Shown here in pieces: positions 32,918 to 40,872 of a stretch of DNA of 64,000 nt. The notes under the pieces are model-generated. The model did no database searches and was not told the origin of the DNA. It saw nothing but the letters and a program-made list of their open reading frames with translations. The position numbers and the translations under genes are program-made. The stretch lies in assembly GCA_946615865.1 (NCBI GenBank), contig CAMOIJ010000003.1:1-64000 (forward strand), written 5' to 3'. The stretch comes from an uncultured Lachnospiraceae bacterium. GTDB taxonomy: Bacteria > Bacillota > Clostridia > Lachnospirales > Lachnospiraceae. Every line of letters begins with the position of its first letter. The first letter of the stretch is position 1.

Positions 32918-33139
32918 TCATTCCTCCTCAGAATCCTTCACATACTCAAACAGATCCCCAGGCTGGCAGTCAAGGATCTCGCAAAGTGACTCGATCGTTG
33001 ACACTTTGATCGCCTTGGCTTTGCCGTTCTTCAGGATCGACATATTCGCGAGTGTGATACCCACGCGGTTTGCAAGTTCCGTCACGCTCATTTTGCGTTT
33101 TGCAAGCATGACATCTATGTTAAAAACCAGATGGCCCAT
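32918..33139 (-). CDS. XRE-family regulator (YozG-like)
   Basis: The protein has 73 residues, almost all HTH: MLAKRKMSVTELANRVGITLANMSILKNGKAKAI then STIESLCEILDCQPGDLFEY. GAGGGGAGAG precedes the ATG at 33139. Proteins of this size and sequence are regularly encoded next to DUF2975 membrane proteins, as here. It may bind the 18-bp inverted repeat at the operon promoter. Confidence 0.9.
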   Translation of the reverse strand: MGHLVFNIDVMLAKRKMSVTELANRVGITLANMSILKNGKAKAIKVSTIESLCEILDCQPGDLFEYVKDSEEE

Positions 33140-33203
33140 GGTTCTCTCCCCTCTTCTATCTGAATCCCCCGTCTTCTATAACTAAGCGAAAGCGACGGGT
33201 AAT

Positions 33204-33683
33204 TCACACCGTCAGATCGTTCTCCTCCTGAATTTCCGCCGCTTTAGCAACCAGATGGGAAAGGGCCGCGGCGCAGATGGATATTGAAATTCCGATGAAA
33301 ACGATAATGCAGATCACCAGCATTACAGCGGCTGCAGACATATCGAGCAGCAGGAAAATAATATTCGCCAGAAAGACAAAAACAGCATCTGCCATGGAAA
33401 GATAGGATACCCACTTCAGGTATTCAGCATTCTCATAGGAGAAAGATCTGTCCCTGCGTATGTTGTCCGCGATCTTCCATCCCAGGACCAGCACTGCATA
33501 GCAGGGAATCGCGCTGATCCAGATGAGAATCAGCCAAGGCAGCACATTCTTCTCCAGCATAGAATTCTGGCGAACGAGATATGCCGCAAACCGCGGCATG
33601 ATGACGGTATAGGTGAGCAGGCCGCAGAAACCGACCCCCACAATTATAAACTTGAGCCATTTAGCTAGTGCATCCTGCTTCAT
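33204..33683 (-). CDS. DUF2975 membrane protein
   Basis: From ATG 33683 (AAAGGAC upstream) it has 159 residues with four hydrophobic helices and the LGWKIADNIRRDRSFSYENAEYLKWVSYLSMADA block of DUF2975, read in two parts. It is paired with the XRE regulator downstream and the DUF4153-like gene after that. Such pairs may sense envelope or membrane state; the function is not known. Confidence 0.87.
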   Translation of the reverse strand: MKQDALAKWLKFIIVGVGFCGLLTYTVIMPRFAAYLVRQNSMLEKNVLPWLILIWISAIPCYAVLVLGWKIADNIRRDRSFSYENAEYLKWVSYLSMADAVFVFLANIIFLLLDMSAAAVMLVICIIVFIGISISICAAALSHLVAKAAEIQEENDLTV

Positions 33684-33749
33684 AGATGAACGTCCTTTCC
33701 GGATCGGCAGTTGTTGCATGTCTTACACTCTGCCCCTTCCTACATTATG

Positions 33750-33816
33750 ACAATAACAGCCGACAGCAATAAAGTCAATAATTATTTATTGTTTTACGAT
33801 AAATAATTATTGACTT
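33750..33816 (-). promoter_or_regulatory. promoter of the DUF2975-XRE operon with an 18-bp perfect inverted repeat
   Basis: Leftward -35 TTGACT (33773-33778), 17 bp, -10 TATTGT (33750-33755). A perfect inverted repeat with 18-bp AT-rich arms (33772-33789 and 33799-33816, 9-nt loop) overlaps the -35 and extends upstream. It could be the operator of the XRE protein. Confidence 0.75.
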
Positions 33817-33830
33817 CTGTGGTGGTGAGA

Positions 33831-33909
33831 GACCTCTGGGGTAGTTTGTGGACAGGTGTCCACAAACTACCCCAGAGGTCTCCTCAATACCCCAGAGGTC
33901 GCTTCAATA
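33831..33909. repeat. palindromic element copy 16 (50 bp, 33831-33880) plus tandem right-end duplicate
   Basis: Perfect arms around GG. The right end with 9 bp of flank is repeated (33870-33889 and 33890-33909, two mismatches). Confidence 0.96.
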
Positions 33910-33964
33910 TGGTAGAATAACCCCTATCAATACCACTACAGGAAGCGTCGGGAAAGGGAATGAG

Positions 33965-34669
33965 ATGAACATGACAGAACCGGCCATCAAATACGAAAAT
34001 ACAGTCCCTGGTACATTCGTGCGCAGGATAAACCGCTTTGTCGCAGAGGTGATGATTGACCAGAAGACCGAAAGGGTCCACGTAAAGAATACCGGCCGCC
34101 TGCGGGAGCTGCTGCTGCCCGGCGCGAAGGTCACGCTGCAGAAAGCGTCTGATCCGAGCAGGAAGACAGCCTATGATCTTATCTCCGTCTATAAGGCGGG
34201 GCTGGAATGGGTCAATATCGACAGCCTTGTGCCCAACAAGCTTATGAAGCAGTATCTCATGAGCTTAGACTATGATGTGGTGAAACCGGAATATACTTTT
34301 GGGAATTCCCGATTCGATTTCTACATGGAGCGGGATGGCGAAAAGTATTTGACAGAGGTCAAGGGCTGTACTTTGGCGGCAGATCTTGAGCGCGGGATCG
34401 GGTTCTTCCCGGATGCGCCGACAGAGCGGGGTGTAAAGCATTTAGATGAACTGGCCGCCGCTGCCAAAAAAGAGTATCACTGCCAGGCTGCCTTTGTGAT
34501 CCAGATGAACGGGATCCACACTGTTTTGCCAAATGATGATACGCACCCGGAGTTCGGGCAGGCGCTTCGCAGAGCCGCCGCGGCCGGAGTTCAAGTTGCC
34601 TTCTACGAATGTCATGTTGAAGCGGACAGTATAAAGATAACGGGCATTAACGACAACCCAAAGGAATGA
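33965..34669 (+). CDS. sfsA: SfsA-family DNA/RNA nuclease-like protein
   Basis: From ATG 33965 (AAAGGGAATG upstream) it has 234 residues, the normal SfsA length. It shows FVRRINRFVAEV, HVKNTGRLRELLLPG, and the PD-(D/E)XK-like core SRFDFYMERDGEKYLTEVKGCTL plus FPDAPTERGVKHLDEL. E. coli SfsA was named for maltose-gene stimulation and binds DNA; the core suggests a nuclease. It starts a three-gene operon with an HD protein and an OGG1-like glycosylase. Confidence 0.93.
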   Translation: MNMTEPAIKYENTVPGTFVRRINRFVAEVMIDQKTERVHVKNTGRLRELLLPGAKVTLQKASDPSRKTAYDLISVYKAGLEWVNIDSLVPNKLMKQYLMSLDYDVVKPEYTFGNSRFDFYMERDGEKYLTEVKGCTLAADLERGIGFFPDAPTERGVKHLDELAAAAKKEYHCQAAFVIQMNGIHTVLPNDDTHPEFGQALRRAAAAGVQVAFYECHVEADSIKITGINDNPKE

Positions 34670-34684
34670 GAGGGCTTACGGCCG

Positions 34685-35275
34685 ATGAAAGAAAACGAAG
34701 AATTATCACTGATCGAAGATGCGGCCGCATATGTTCAGGAGCTCTTTCGCACAAATGCGGGTGGTCACGACGCCGATCACACTATGCGCGTCTACAGGAA
34801 TACACTGCGGATCGCGGAAAACGAGCCGGATTGCGATGTCCGAATCGCCGCACTGGCCGCGCTCCTTCATGATGCGGACGACCATAAATTGTTCAGTACG
34901 AAGAATAACGCGAACGCGAGAGCCTTTCTGGAGGCGCATCAGGTGCCGCGTCAGACGATCGACCGGATCTGCAGAGTGATCAATTCTGTGTCTTTTAAGC
35001 AGAACAAAGGAAAAGCGCCCGACACTCCCGAGGGGAAAGTCGTGCAGGATGCGGACCGCCTGGACGCCATGGGGGCCATCGGCGTTGCGAGAACTTTTGC
35101 CTATGGCGGCGAGCACGGCCGGTCAATGGCTGAGTCCGTCCAGCATTTTTATGACAAGCTTCTGCGCCTGAAAGAGCTTATGAATACAGAGACCGGCAGG
35201 CAGATGGCTGAGCAGCGGCATGCTTTTCTGGAAGCTTTTTTGAGGGAATATTTTGAAGAGGAAGGGGCAAAATAG
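34685..35275 (+). CDS. HD-domain phosphohydrolase
   Basis: The protein has 196 residues. HD-domain ligands are visible: His in GGHDADHTMRVYRNT, His-Asp in AALLHDADDHKLF and a late Asp in VVQDADRLDAMGAIG. It resembles the YedJ/YpgQ family of metal-dependent phosphohydrolases acting on nucleotides or nucleic acids. It lies 15 bp after sfsA, and its stop overlaps the glycosylase GTG by one base. Confidence 0.9.
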   Translation: MKENEELSLIEDAAAYVQELFRTNAGGHDADHTMRVYRNTLRIAENEPDCDVRIAALAALLHDADDHKLFSTKNNANARAFLEAHQVPRQTIDRICRVINSVSFKQNKGKAPDTPEGKVVQDADRLDAMGAIGVARTFAYGGEHGRSMAESVQHFYDKLLRLKELMNTETGRQMAEQRHAFLEAFLREYFEEEGAK

Positions 35276-36090
35276 TGACCATACGAATAACTGATGATTT
35301 TGACCCGGACCGGATCGCGCAGAGCGGCCAGTGCTTCCGCTGGGAGAAAACGGAAGGTGAAACCTGGCGGATCATTGCAGGAAAGGCCTGCCTGTACTTG
35401 ACTTCGCTGGGCGATGACTTATATGAGTTTGAGTGTACGGAAGACGAATATGAGAACTTCTGGCGGCAATATTTTGACCTGCAGGAGAACTATCAAAATA
35501 TACGCAGCCGAATCGACCACGAAGAGGATCCCTTTCTGTGGCAGGCGGCGGAACAGGAAAAAGGCATTCGCATCCTGCGGCAGGACCCCTGGGAGATGCT
35601 GATCACTTTTATCATCTCGCAGAACAGGAATATACCGGCGATCAAGAACTCCGTAGAGCTGCTCGCGGAAAAGTGCGGTGAAAAGAGGATCGACTCCAAA
35701 GGCAAGGGCTTTTACGCATTTCCGGAGCCCGCTGCGCTGGCGGCACTTCCTGAAGACGATCTGAAATCCTGTAAACTTGGGTACCGGTGCAAATATGTGC
35801 ACGCGGCTGCAGAAGCAGTCTCAAATGGGGACATTGACCTCTGGAGTCTCCTGGTTGCAGACGAAACTTCCACAATTAACGCATTGACGAAGCTGTTTGG
35901 CGTGGGAACGAAGGTAGCAAATTGCGTCTCTCTTTTCGGGCTGCACCACGTCAATGCCTTCCCGGTCGATGTCTGGATCCGGCGCGTCCTGGATGAACAA
36001 TACCCTGACGGCTATCCATATGAAAAATATGCGCCTTATAACGGGATCTACCAGCAGTACATGTTCGCGTACTACAGGCACAAAGACTGA
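35275..36090 (+). CDS. 8-oxoguanine DNA glycosylase, OGG1 type
   Basis: The protein has 271 residues. The N-terminal OGG_N domain begins with FDPDRIAQSGQCFRW, followed by the HhH-GPD domain (SQNRNIPAIKNSVELLAEKCG). The catalytic Lys213 is in GVGTKVANC and the Asp232 in FPVDVWIRR. It excises oxidised guanine from DNA in base-excision repair and cuts at the abasic site. The start is a GTG overlapping the previous stop. DNA-repair genes beside the redox clusters suit an oxidative-damage theme. Confidence 0.92.
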   Translation: MTIRITDDFDPDRIAQSGQCFRWEKTEGETWRIIAGKACLYLTSLGDDLYEFECTEDEYENFWRQYFDLQENYQNIRSRIDHEEDPFLWQAAEQEKGIRILRQDPWEMLITFIISQNRNIPAIKNSVELLAEKCGEKRIDSKGKGFYAFPEPAALAALPEDDLKSCKLGYRCKYVHAAAEAVSNGDIDLWSLLVADETSTINALTKLFGVGTKVANCVSLFGLHHVNAFPVDVWIRRVLDEQYPDGYPYEKYAPYNGIYQQYMFAYYRHKD

Positions 36091-36096
36091 GGGGGA

Positions 36097-36210
36097 GAAA
36101 GCGACCTCTGGGGTAGTTTGTCGTCCCAAGGCGGGTGAAAGCGACCTCTGGGGTAGTTTGTTAACAGGTGGGAATTATTCCACATCTGTCCACAAACTAC
36201 CCCAGAGGTC
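36097..36210. repeat. palindromic element copy 17 (68 bp, 36143-36210) preceded by a left half
   Basis: A left half with flank (36097-36136) and the full copy share GAAAGCGACCTCTGGGGTAG at a 40-bp period. The core is in reverse orientation (GGGAATTATTCCACA). It lies just after the glycosylase stop. Confidence 0.95.
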
Positions 36211-36235
36211 GATTGCGCTTAATTCACCATATCGT

Positions 36236-36862
36236 TCAGAAAATCTGTCCGGGCAGCTTCAGTTTCTCCTTGGGAGGGAAATCCCGATCGAACGCCTCCA
36301 CGTCTGCATCATCCACATAGTAGCCCTGGGGCGTCTGGTATACGCCGGTGATGCCGTCTAGGTACCCCGGGATCAGTTCTTTGCAGAGGAAGAAGGAATC
36401 GTCCGCGCCCTCCGGCAAGTCGTGATATCGGATGCCGAAATTGTGGGCATAGTCAAACCCGCTCTTGCCGTAGAAACCTATATTGCCCTCAAACAGTACT
36501 GCGCCAACCCCCATGGCAGAAGCCTGCTCAAGCGAATAATCCAGCAATTTTTTGCCGTATCCGTGCCGCTTAAGTTCCGGTGTGATGCCGATCGGTCCCA
36601 TGGTCAGAACAGGGATCACTCTGCCGTCGTCGGCGTTAATGACCGTGCGCATGAACATGTTTTGGCCGATCAGCACGCCGTCCTTTTCCATTACGAAATC
36701 CAGTTCCTTCACAAACGCCGGATCGTCCCGGAGCACATGGATCACATAGTGCTCGCTGCAGCCCGGGCGGTACACGTTCCAGAATGACTCGCGGACAAGG
36801 TTTTCGACTGCTCTCTGCTCTTCTTTCTTTTCCTGGCGGATGGTATAGTCATTTGTATTCAT
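36236..36862 (-). CDS. GNAT N-acetyltransferase (YhbS-like)
   Basis: The protein has 208 residues. The acetyl-CoA-binding block is VLTMGPIGITPELKRHGYGKKLLDYSL, with GVGAVLFEGNIGFYGKSGF as the late signature. AGGAGG precedes the ATG at 36862. The N-terminal EEQRAVENLVRESFWNVYRPG matches YhbS-like acetyltransferases of unknown substrate. Confidence 0.9.
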   Translation of the reverse strand: MNTNDYTIRQEKKEEQRAVENLVRESFWNVYRPGCSEHYVIHVLRDDPAFVKELDFVMEKDGVLIGQNMFMRTVINADDGRVIPVLTMGPIGITPELKRHGYGKKLLDYSLEQASAMGVGAVLFEGNIGFYGKSGFDYAHNFGIRYHDLPEGADDSFFLCKELIPGYLDGITGVYQTPQGYYVDDADVEAFDRDFPPKEKLKLPGQIF

Positions 36863-36904
36863 TTTTTAGCCTCCTGAATTTTGTTGACACCAAATGCTTC
36901 TCAG

Positions 36905-36939
36905 CGGGAGGTTTGTTCAGATTGCCTGCAAACCTCCCG
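36905..36939. terminator. hairpin upstream of the GNAT gene
   Basis: CGGGAGGTTTG (36905-36915) pairs perfectly with CAAACCTCCCG (36929-36939). It sits between the 3' end of the GNAT remnant at 37043 and the start of the GNAT gene at 36862, and may be a terminator or leader structure. No long T-run follows. Confidence 0.4.
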
Positions 36940-37042
36940 GTCAGCCCGCAATCTCCGTTTTGTTGTACTTTTTCAAACAGTACACTCCTTATAAATATAT
37001 TTAATCAAGCCTTTTCGGCTCAATTATCCAAATACAAATGTG

Positions 37043-37250
37043 TCAAAATATCGTCAAAGCCAGTTCAATCTCGTCTTCGTCTTCGACACCCGTTGCCTGA
37101 AATCCCTTGTTCTCATACAACTTTCTTGCAACGGGGTTTTCTTTGTTGCAGGTCAGGGCAACTCTGTCGGAAGTGCCGAACGGTTTCGTCCTGATGTAGT
37201 CGAGCACCCGATCGAGCGCCGCGCTGCCATAGCCGCGCCCCTGCAAAAAC
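37043..37250 (-). pseudogene. C-terminal remnant of a GNAT acetyltransferase
   Basis: The frame ending at 37043 reads LQGRGYGSAALDRVLDYIRT, then RVALTCNKENPVARKLYENKGFQ and an acidic end: the motif A loop (Q-x-x-G-x-G/A) and the C-terminal half of a GNAT. Similarity starts exactly where palindrome copy 18 ends (37251), and nothing beyond the palindrome supplies the missing N-terminal half. The gene was cut at the element. Confidence 0.78.
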
Positions 37251-37347
37251 GACCTCTGGGGTAGTTTGTGGACATCCGTGGAATAATCCCCATCTGGGGA
37301 CAAACTACCCCAGAGGTCGCTTTTCTCCCCCAGAGGTCGCTTTTCTC
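37251..37347. repeat. palindromic element copy 18 (68 bp, 37251-37318) plus 20-bp tandem right-end duplicate
   Basis: Core GTGGAATAATCCCCATC. The right end with 9 bp of flank is repeated exactly (37308-37327 and 37328-37347). It marks the break in the GNAT remnant. Confidence 0.97.
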
Positions 37348-37352
37348 CCCCT

Positions 37353-37898
37353 TTACAGTTCCATCCTCATATAGACCAGTTCCTGATACCCCGTAAACCG
37401 GGATTTGAATCCCTTCGGGTTCCGTCCGTATTCAACAAACCCTGCCTTACGGTACATTGCGATCGCCGGCTCGTTCTCTGCGACGACGCTCAGTTCGATC
37501 TGCTCATAACCCGCTGCCCCGGCGCATTCGATGCAAGCGCACATCAGAGCTGTTCCGATTCCGAGATTCCAGTACTGACGGTCCACACTGATGCCAAAAT
37601 CTGCCCTGTGCCGAATCTTCTCCCTTCCTCCGACGGCGTCAAATCCGGCCAGTCCTGCCACCACTCCGTCAACTTCTGCAAGAAGCTCAATTCCACTGTC
37701 GCTGTCCGTTTTCTCCTGCAGAAACCGGCCTTCCTGCTCTGCAGTCATGGTACTCTCATCCGGGTAAGAAAGCAGATAGTCGGTCTGCTCGTGAGTCAGA
37801 ATAAAATTGGCGAGCACAGCCTCTCCGTCTCTCTCTTCGCCGTTTCTCAGTGTGCATTCTCTGCCGTCTTTCAGTGTTATTTTCTTGTAGTATTTCAC
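37353..37898 (-). CDS. GNAT N-acetyltransferase
   Basis: The protein has 181 residues. It has the GNAT core ADFGISVDRQYWNLGIGTALM followed by CIECAGAAGYEQIELSVVAENEPAIAMYRKAGF. The late ENEPAIAMYRKAGF block is typical of RimJ/YhhY-like acetyltransferases. The acceptor substrate is unknown. The ribosome site at the 37898 ATG is GGAGAAAATAGTGAA. It ends 6 bp from the palindrome duplicate. Confidence 0.9.
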   Translation of the reverse strand: MKYYKKITLKDGRECTLRNGEERDGEAVLANFILTHEQTDYLLSYPDESTMTAEQEGRFLQEKTDSDSGIELLAEVDGVVAGLAGFDAVGGREKIRHRADFGISVDRQYWNLGIGTALMCACIECAGAAGYEQIELSVVAENEPAIAMYRKAGFVEYGRNPKGFKSRFTGYQELVYMRMEL

Positions 37899-37911
37899 TA
37901 TTTTCTCCTTG

Positions 37912-37948
37912 TCGGAATCAAACGACCCCAGAGGTCGCTTGATTCGAA
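37912..37948. repeat. collapsed palindrome remnant at the XRE gene 3' end
   Basis: GACCCCAGAGGTC (37924-37936) looks like an element with its middle deleted, and is flanked by an imperfect inverted flank (GGAATCAAAC and GCTTGATTCG). It supplies the last codons (Ala-Thr-Ser-Gly-Val-Val-stop) of the XRE membrane protein. Confidence 0.7.
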
Positions 37949-38544
37949 AGCCTCATTATTCCAAGCGTTTTGATCACCAACAGGGCAAAATATATAATCC
38001 CCGCATAAGGCTGCCTGGCGGCAATGAAAACAGCCACTCCCACAATGGACAGCACCATTCCTGTAATCAGTCGGTGCCTGTTCCATACCGGATGATCGAA
38101 TTTCAGGATGATCAGTCCGCACAGGCCGTTCAGCGCTATGGCCGCAATCGTTATCAGAAATACATTCTTTACCCAGAACTGAACGCCGGTCAGCCCAAAC
38201 AGGGACACAGCCTCCGCGGAATCCGCACCGTTTCCAAACACAGGCACAAGCAGCAGAATTCCCGCAAATAGATCCAATGCGCCGCATATGAACGAAGCGG
38301 TTCTGCCGGCATATTCCTGCTTTTCCTCTTCCGCCGCGGAAATGATCTCTTGCGGGCAGATGAGTTCGTCGATCGAGACCGAAAAGTAACGCGAAATCTC
38401 TTTCAGCGAATCGATGCTCGGATATCCCCGGCCGGATTCCCATTTGGAAATGGCCGTCCTCGAAACGAACAGATCCTGCGCAAGCTCCTCCTGCGTCAAT
38501 TTTTTGCCTTTTCTTAATTCCTGAAGCTTTTCATTGAACTCCAT
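37918..38544 (-). CDS. XRE-family regulator with membrane domain
   Basis: From ATG 38544 (GGAG eight bases upstream) it has 208 residues. The HTH_3 domain is at about 3-60 (LQELRKGKKLTQEELAQDLFVSRTAISKWESGRGYPSIDSL). About four hydrophobic helices follow. The last residues ATSGVV and the stop come from a palindrome remnant, so the C-terminal end is probably not native. It follows the PAP2 gene with a 1-bp gap. It probably senses a membrane-linked signal. Confidence 0.85.
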   Translation of the reverse strand: MEFNEKLQELRKGKKLTQEELAQDLFVSRTAISKWESGRGYPSIDSLKEISRYFSVSIDELICPQEIISAAEEEKQEYAGRTASFICGALDLFAGILLLVPVFGNGADSAEAVSLFGLTGVQFWVKNVFLITIAAIALNGLCGLIILKFDHPVWNRHRLITGMVLSIVGVAVFIAARQPYAGIIYFALLVIKTLGIMRLSNQATSGVV

Positions 38545-38545
38545 A

Positions 38546-39214
38546 TTATTCTCCATGCAGGTCATCCAGTTGGGCAAAATACTGATAGAGCCGAAAGAGC
38601 CCGAAGTTCAGCAGAACAGCCCCGATAATATCCGTTGCCCAATGAACGCCTGCTGTCAGTCTCCCAATCACCATGAACACTGAAAATGCGATCACAAACA
38701 CGGTGGTTACCTTCCGGACAAACGGTTTCTCGATCCTCCGGTCAATCTGGAACTTCAAGGTCGGCATCACGCTTAGGACCAGAAGCGTTGTCGACGAGGG
38801 GTAAGAAGCCTCCAAAACGCCGTTTATCAGGATCGGCCTGTAATTGATGGGCACCATTTCAAAGAACAGATAGCAAAATATTACCAGAATATAGTAAAGC
38901 CCCAGAAGTATAATATCCCGATCGACCCGGAAAAGGCTTCTCCGCTCGACCAGTTGGACCGCTCCAAGTGCCGCAAAACACAGGCAAACTGCGATCGGGA
39001 CAAGCCCGAGCCAGTCCGTGATCGTGTACAGGGTCATGTGGACTCCGGTCAGGCCATGGAACCACTGGTTGAAAGTCGCAAAGCCAACTGCTGTTCCGTT
39101 CGGTCCGACTGTCTGCACGTCAACTCGCGTGATCATGAGCGTCCACAGCAGGAAAGCAGTCAAAATACTGATTCCTGTCCATAGACATCTTCTAATGTTC
39201 CGATTCATTTTCAT
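38546..39214 (-). CDS. PAP2-superfamily phosphatase
   Basis: The protein has 222 residues and about six hydrophobic helices. The PAP2 active-site motifs are present in diverged form: INYRPI in place of KxxxxxxRP, YPSSTTLL for the PSGH block, and GRLTAGVHWATDIIG for the SRxxxxxHxxxD block. It should remove phosphate from a lipid such as undecaprenyl pyrophosphate or phosphatidate on the outer face. It is cotranscribed with the XRE membrane regulator. Confidence 0.85.
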   Translation of the reverse strand: MKMNRNIRRCLWTGISILTAFLLWTLMITRVDVQTVGPNGTAVGFATFNQWFHGLTGVHMTLYTITDWLGLVPIAVCLCFAALGAVQLVERRSLFRVDRDIILLGLYYILVIFCYLFFEMVPINYRPILINGVLEASYPSSTTLLVLSVMPTLKFQIDRRIEKPFVRKVTTVFVIAFSVFMVIGRLTAGVHWATDIIGAVLLNFGLFRLYQYFAQLDDLHGE

Positions 39215-39215
39215 G

Positions 39216-39265
39216 ATTTATTCCGCCTTTCTGCCTGTACTTCATGTACATCTGACGGAATAAAT
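39216..39265. promoter_or_regulatory. nested palindrome upstream of the PAP2-XRE operon
   Basis: ATTTATTCCG (39216-39225) pairs with CGGAATAAAT (39256-39265), and inside it TGTAC/GTACA around TTCAT. It lies immediately upstream of the PAP2 start, so it is a candidate operator or leader hairpin. A second small palindrome TGACACG-AAA-CGTGTCA lies at 39313-39329. Confidence 0.5.
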
Positions 39266-39341
39266 GGTACTGAAGAGCACCTAACTCCACAAGAAACGGG
39301 CTTTCACATCCGTGACACGAAACGTGTCATCGGCAGCAAAC

Positions 39342-39420
39342 GACCTCTGGGGTAGTTTGTCCACACCTGGGGACAAACTACCCTAGAGGTCGTTTAATCC
39401 CCCCAGAGGTCGTTTAATCC
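39342..39420. repeat. palindromic element copy 19 (50 bp, 39342-39391) plus 20-bp tandem right-end duplicate
   Basis: Short class with two arm mismatches (GGGGAC, CCCTAG). The right end plus 9 bp of flank occurs twice (39381-39400 and 39401-39420). The first copy has the CCCTAG change and the second the consensus. Confidence 0.95.
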
Positions 39421-39422
39421 CA

Positions 39423-39839
39423 TTACGCATGATTCCCGGTTTTCACACACCAATCTGCAATTTCAGCGATGAGTTTCAAGGGAAGCTCTTCAGAATAAGG
39501 AATCCGAATCGAGCCTTTACTGTATTTGAGTCCGGCCTGATCTAATTTCCCGGAGAAAAACTCAACCGCTTCCGGCCCGGGATACAGACCGATGTGCTTT
39601 TTCTGTGCCGCAAAATGGATAATATTTTGGCCTTTCCAATATGTCGGCATCGACCATGATATCTTCTCCGTTGCGTCGGGCAGGCTGCTTAGGAGCACTT
39701 GCCGCACACTTTGAAGCTGGCCACGGATATCTTCGTCCTGTGAGGCGATGTAATCCTCGACCGTCTCCGGCGCTTTCCCGCAATAATGGCCTTGATTCTC
39801 TTTTTTAAATGAGCGTCCGCATTTTGGACATTTCCACAT
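39423..39839 (-). CDS. DUF1801 protein with N-terminal zinc ribbon
   Basis: From ATG 39839 (GGAGG upstream) it has 138 residues. It begins with a Cys-x-x-Cys...Cys zinc-ribbon piece (MWKCPKCGRSFKKENQGHYCG), followed by the DUF1801/YdhG-like domain (VEDYIASQDEDIRGQLQSVR, WSMPTYWKGQNIIHFAAQKK, IGLYPGPEAVEFF). DUF1801 proteins have a YdhG/frataxin-like fold and unknown role. The TTG-rich upstream region contains palindrome fragments. Confidence 0.88.
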   Translation of the reverse strand: MWKCPKCGRSFKKENQGHYCGKAPETVEDYIASQDEDIRGQLQSVRQVLLSSLPDATEKISWSMPTYWKGQNIIHFAAQKKHIGLYPGPEAVEFFSGKLDQAGLKYSKGSIRIPYSEELPLKLIAEIADWCVKTGNHA

Positions 39840-39878
39840 ATATACCTCCACATCAAAATATACAGTCGTGCTCCAGTC

Positions 39879-39992
39879 GACCTCTGGGGTAGTTTGTTCC
39901 TTATGGCTGAAATTCCCGTATCTTTAATATACCATTTTAAGTGACCTCTGGGGTAGTTTTTCCACACCTGGGGACAAACTACCCCAGAGGTC
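39879..39992. repeat. palindromic element copy 20 (50 bp, 39943-39992) and an isolated left half (39879-39898)
   Basis: The left half GACCTCTGGGGTAGTTTGTT stands 64 bp before a full short-class copy whose inner arms are TCCACA/TGGGGA. Confidence 0.94.
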
Positions 39993-40072
39993 GATTTCAA
40001 GCTATAATAAAAATACCGGCAGGTATGTGCTCCGGTGCGTAGGTATGAATTCAGATATGGGAGATGAAGTTG

Positions 40073-40846
40073 ATGGATCGGCAGAAGGTTTTTGACTACA
40101 TCAAAAAGAAATACAAAGTACAGCCTGAGTATCCCTGGCGCACTTCCCCGGACAGCGCCGTTTTCCGGCACGCGGACAATAATAAGTGGTTTGCCTTGGT
40201 GATGGATGTACAGGGGAACAAAGTTGGGCTCCATAGCGCGGATTTTGTAGATGTGATCAATCTCAAGATCGATGACATGCTCTTCCGGGATATTGTCATC
40301 CGGGAAGCCGGGATCATGCCTGCCTACCACATGAACAAAATGCACTGGATCTCTGTTTTGCTGGACGGTACAGTGCCGTAGAACCGGGTCTTTGACCTGA
40401 TTGACATGAGCTTTTTGGCGACGGCGTCAGCAAAGAAGAAAGAGAAGATCCGGCCTCCGAAGGATTGGATCATTCCGTCGAATCCGAAGTACTATGATAT
40501 CATACATGCCTTTGATGATACGGATATCATCGACTGGAAGCAGGGCGCGGGGATCAAAAAAGGGGATACCGTCTATTTGTACGTAGCAGCGCCGTACTCG
40601 GCTGTAATGTACAAGTGCAAGGTGCTGGAAACCGACATTCCTTACAGCCACGCGAACAAATACATCACGATCAAAGCATTGATGAAGATCAAGCTTCAGA
40701 AGCGCTATGCGCCGGACAGATTTACGTTTGACGTCCTTAAGGCGGAGTATGGGATCTACGCCGTTCGCGGACCGCGCGGCATTCCGAATTCCCTGAGCGC
40801 GGCACTGAAGAAGGATAAAGGACTGCGCAGTGAGGAATCTAAATAA
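40073..40846 (+). pseudogene. MmcQ/YjbR-EVE-like fusion protein interrupted by an in-frame TAG
   Basis: One frame runs from ATG 40073 (GGGAG upstream) to 40846 with a single amber codon at 40379-40381. Before it is an MmcQ/YjbR domain (MDRQKVFDYIKKKY, HADNNKWFALVMDV, GYHMNK-like AYHMNKMHWISVLLDGTVP). After it the frame continues NRVFDLIDMSFLATASAKKK, the normal YjbR C-terminus, then a second domain starting DWIIPSNPKYYDIIHAF that resembles EVE/PUA-like modules. The simplest reading is a nonsense mutation in a 257-residue two-domain protein. Confidence 0.8.
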
Positions 40847-40872
40847 GAAGGAGACTCCAAGGAGCTAAGTCG

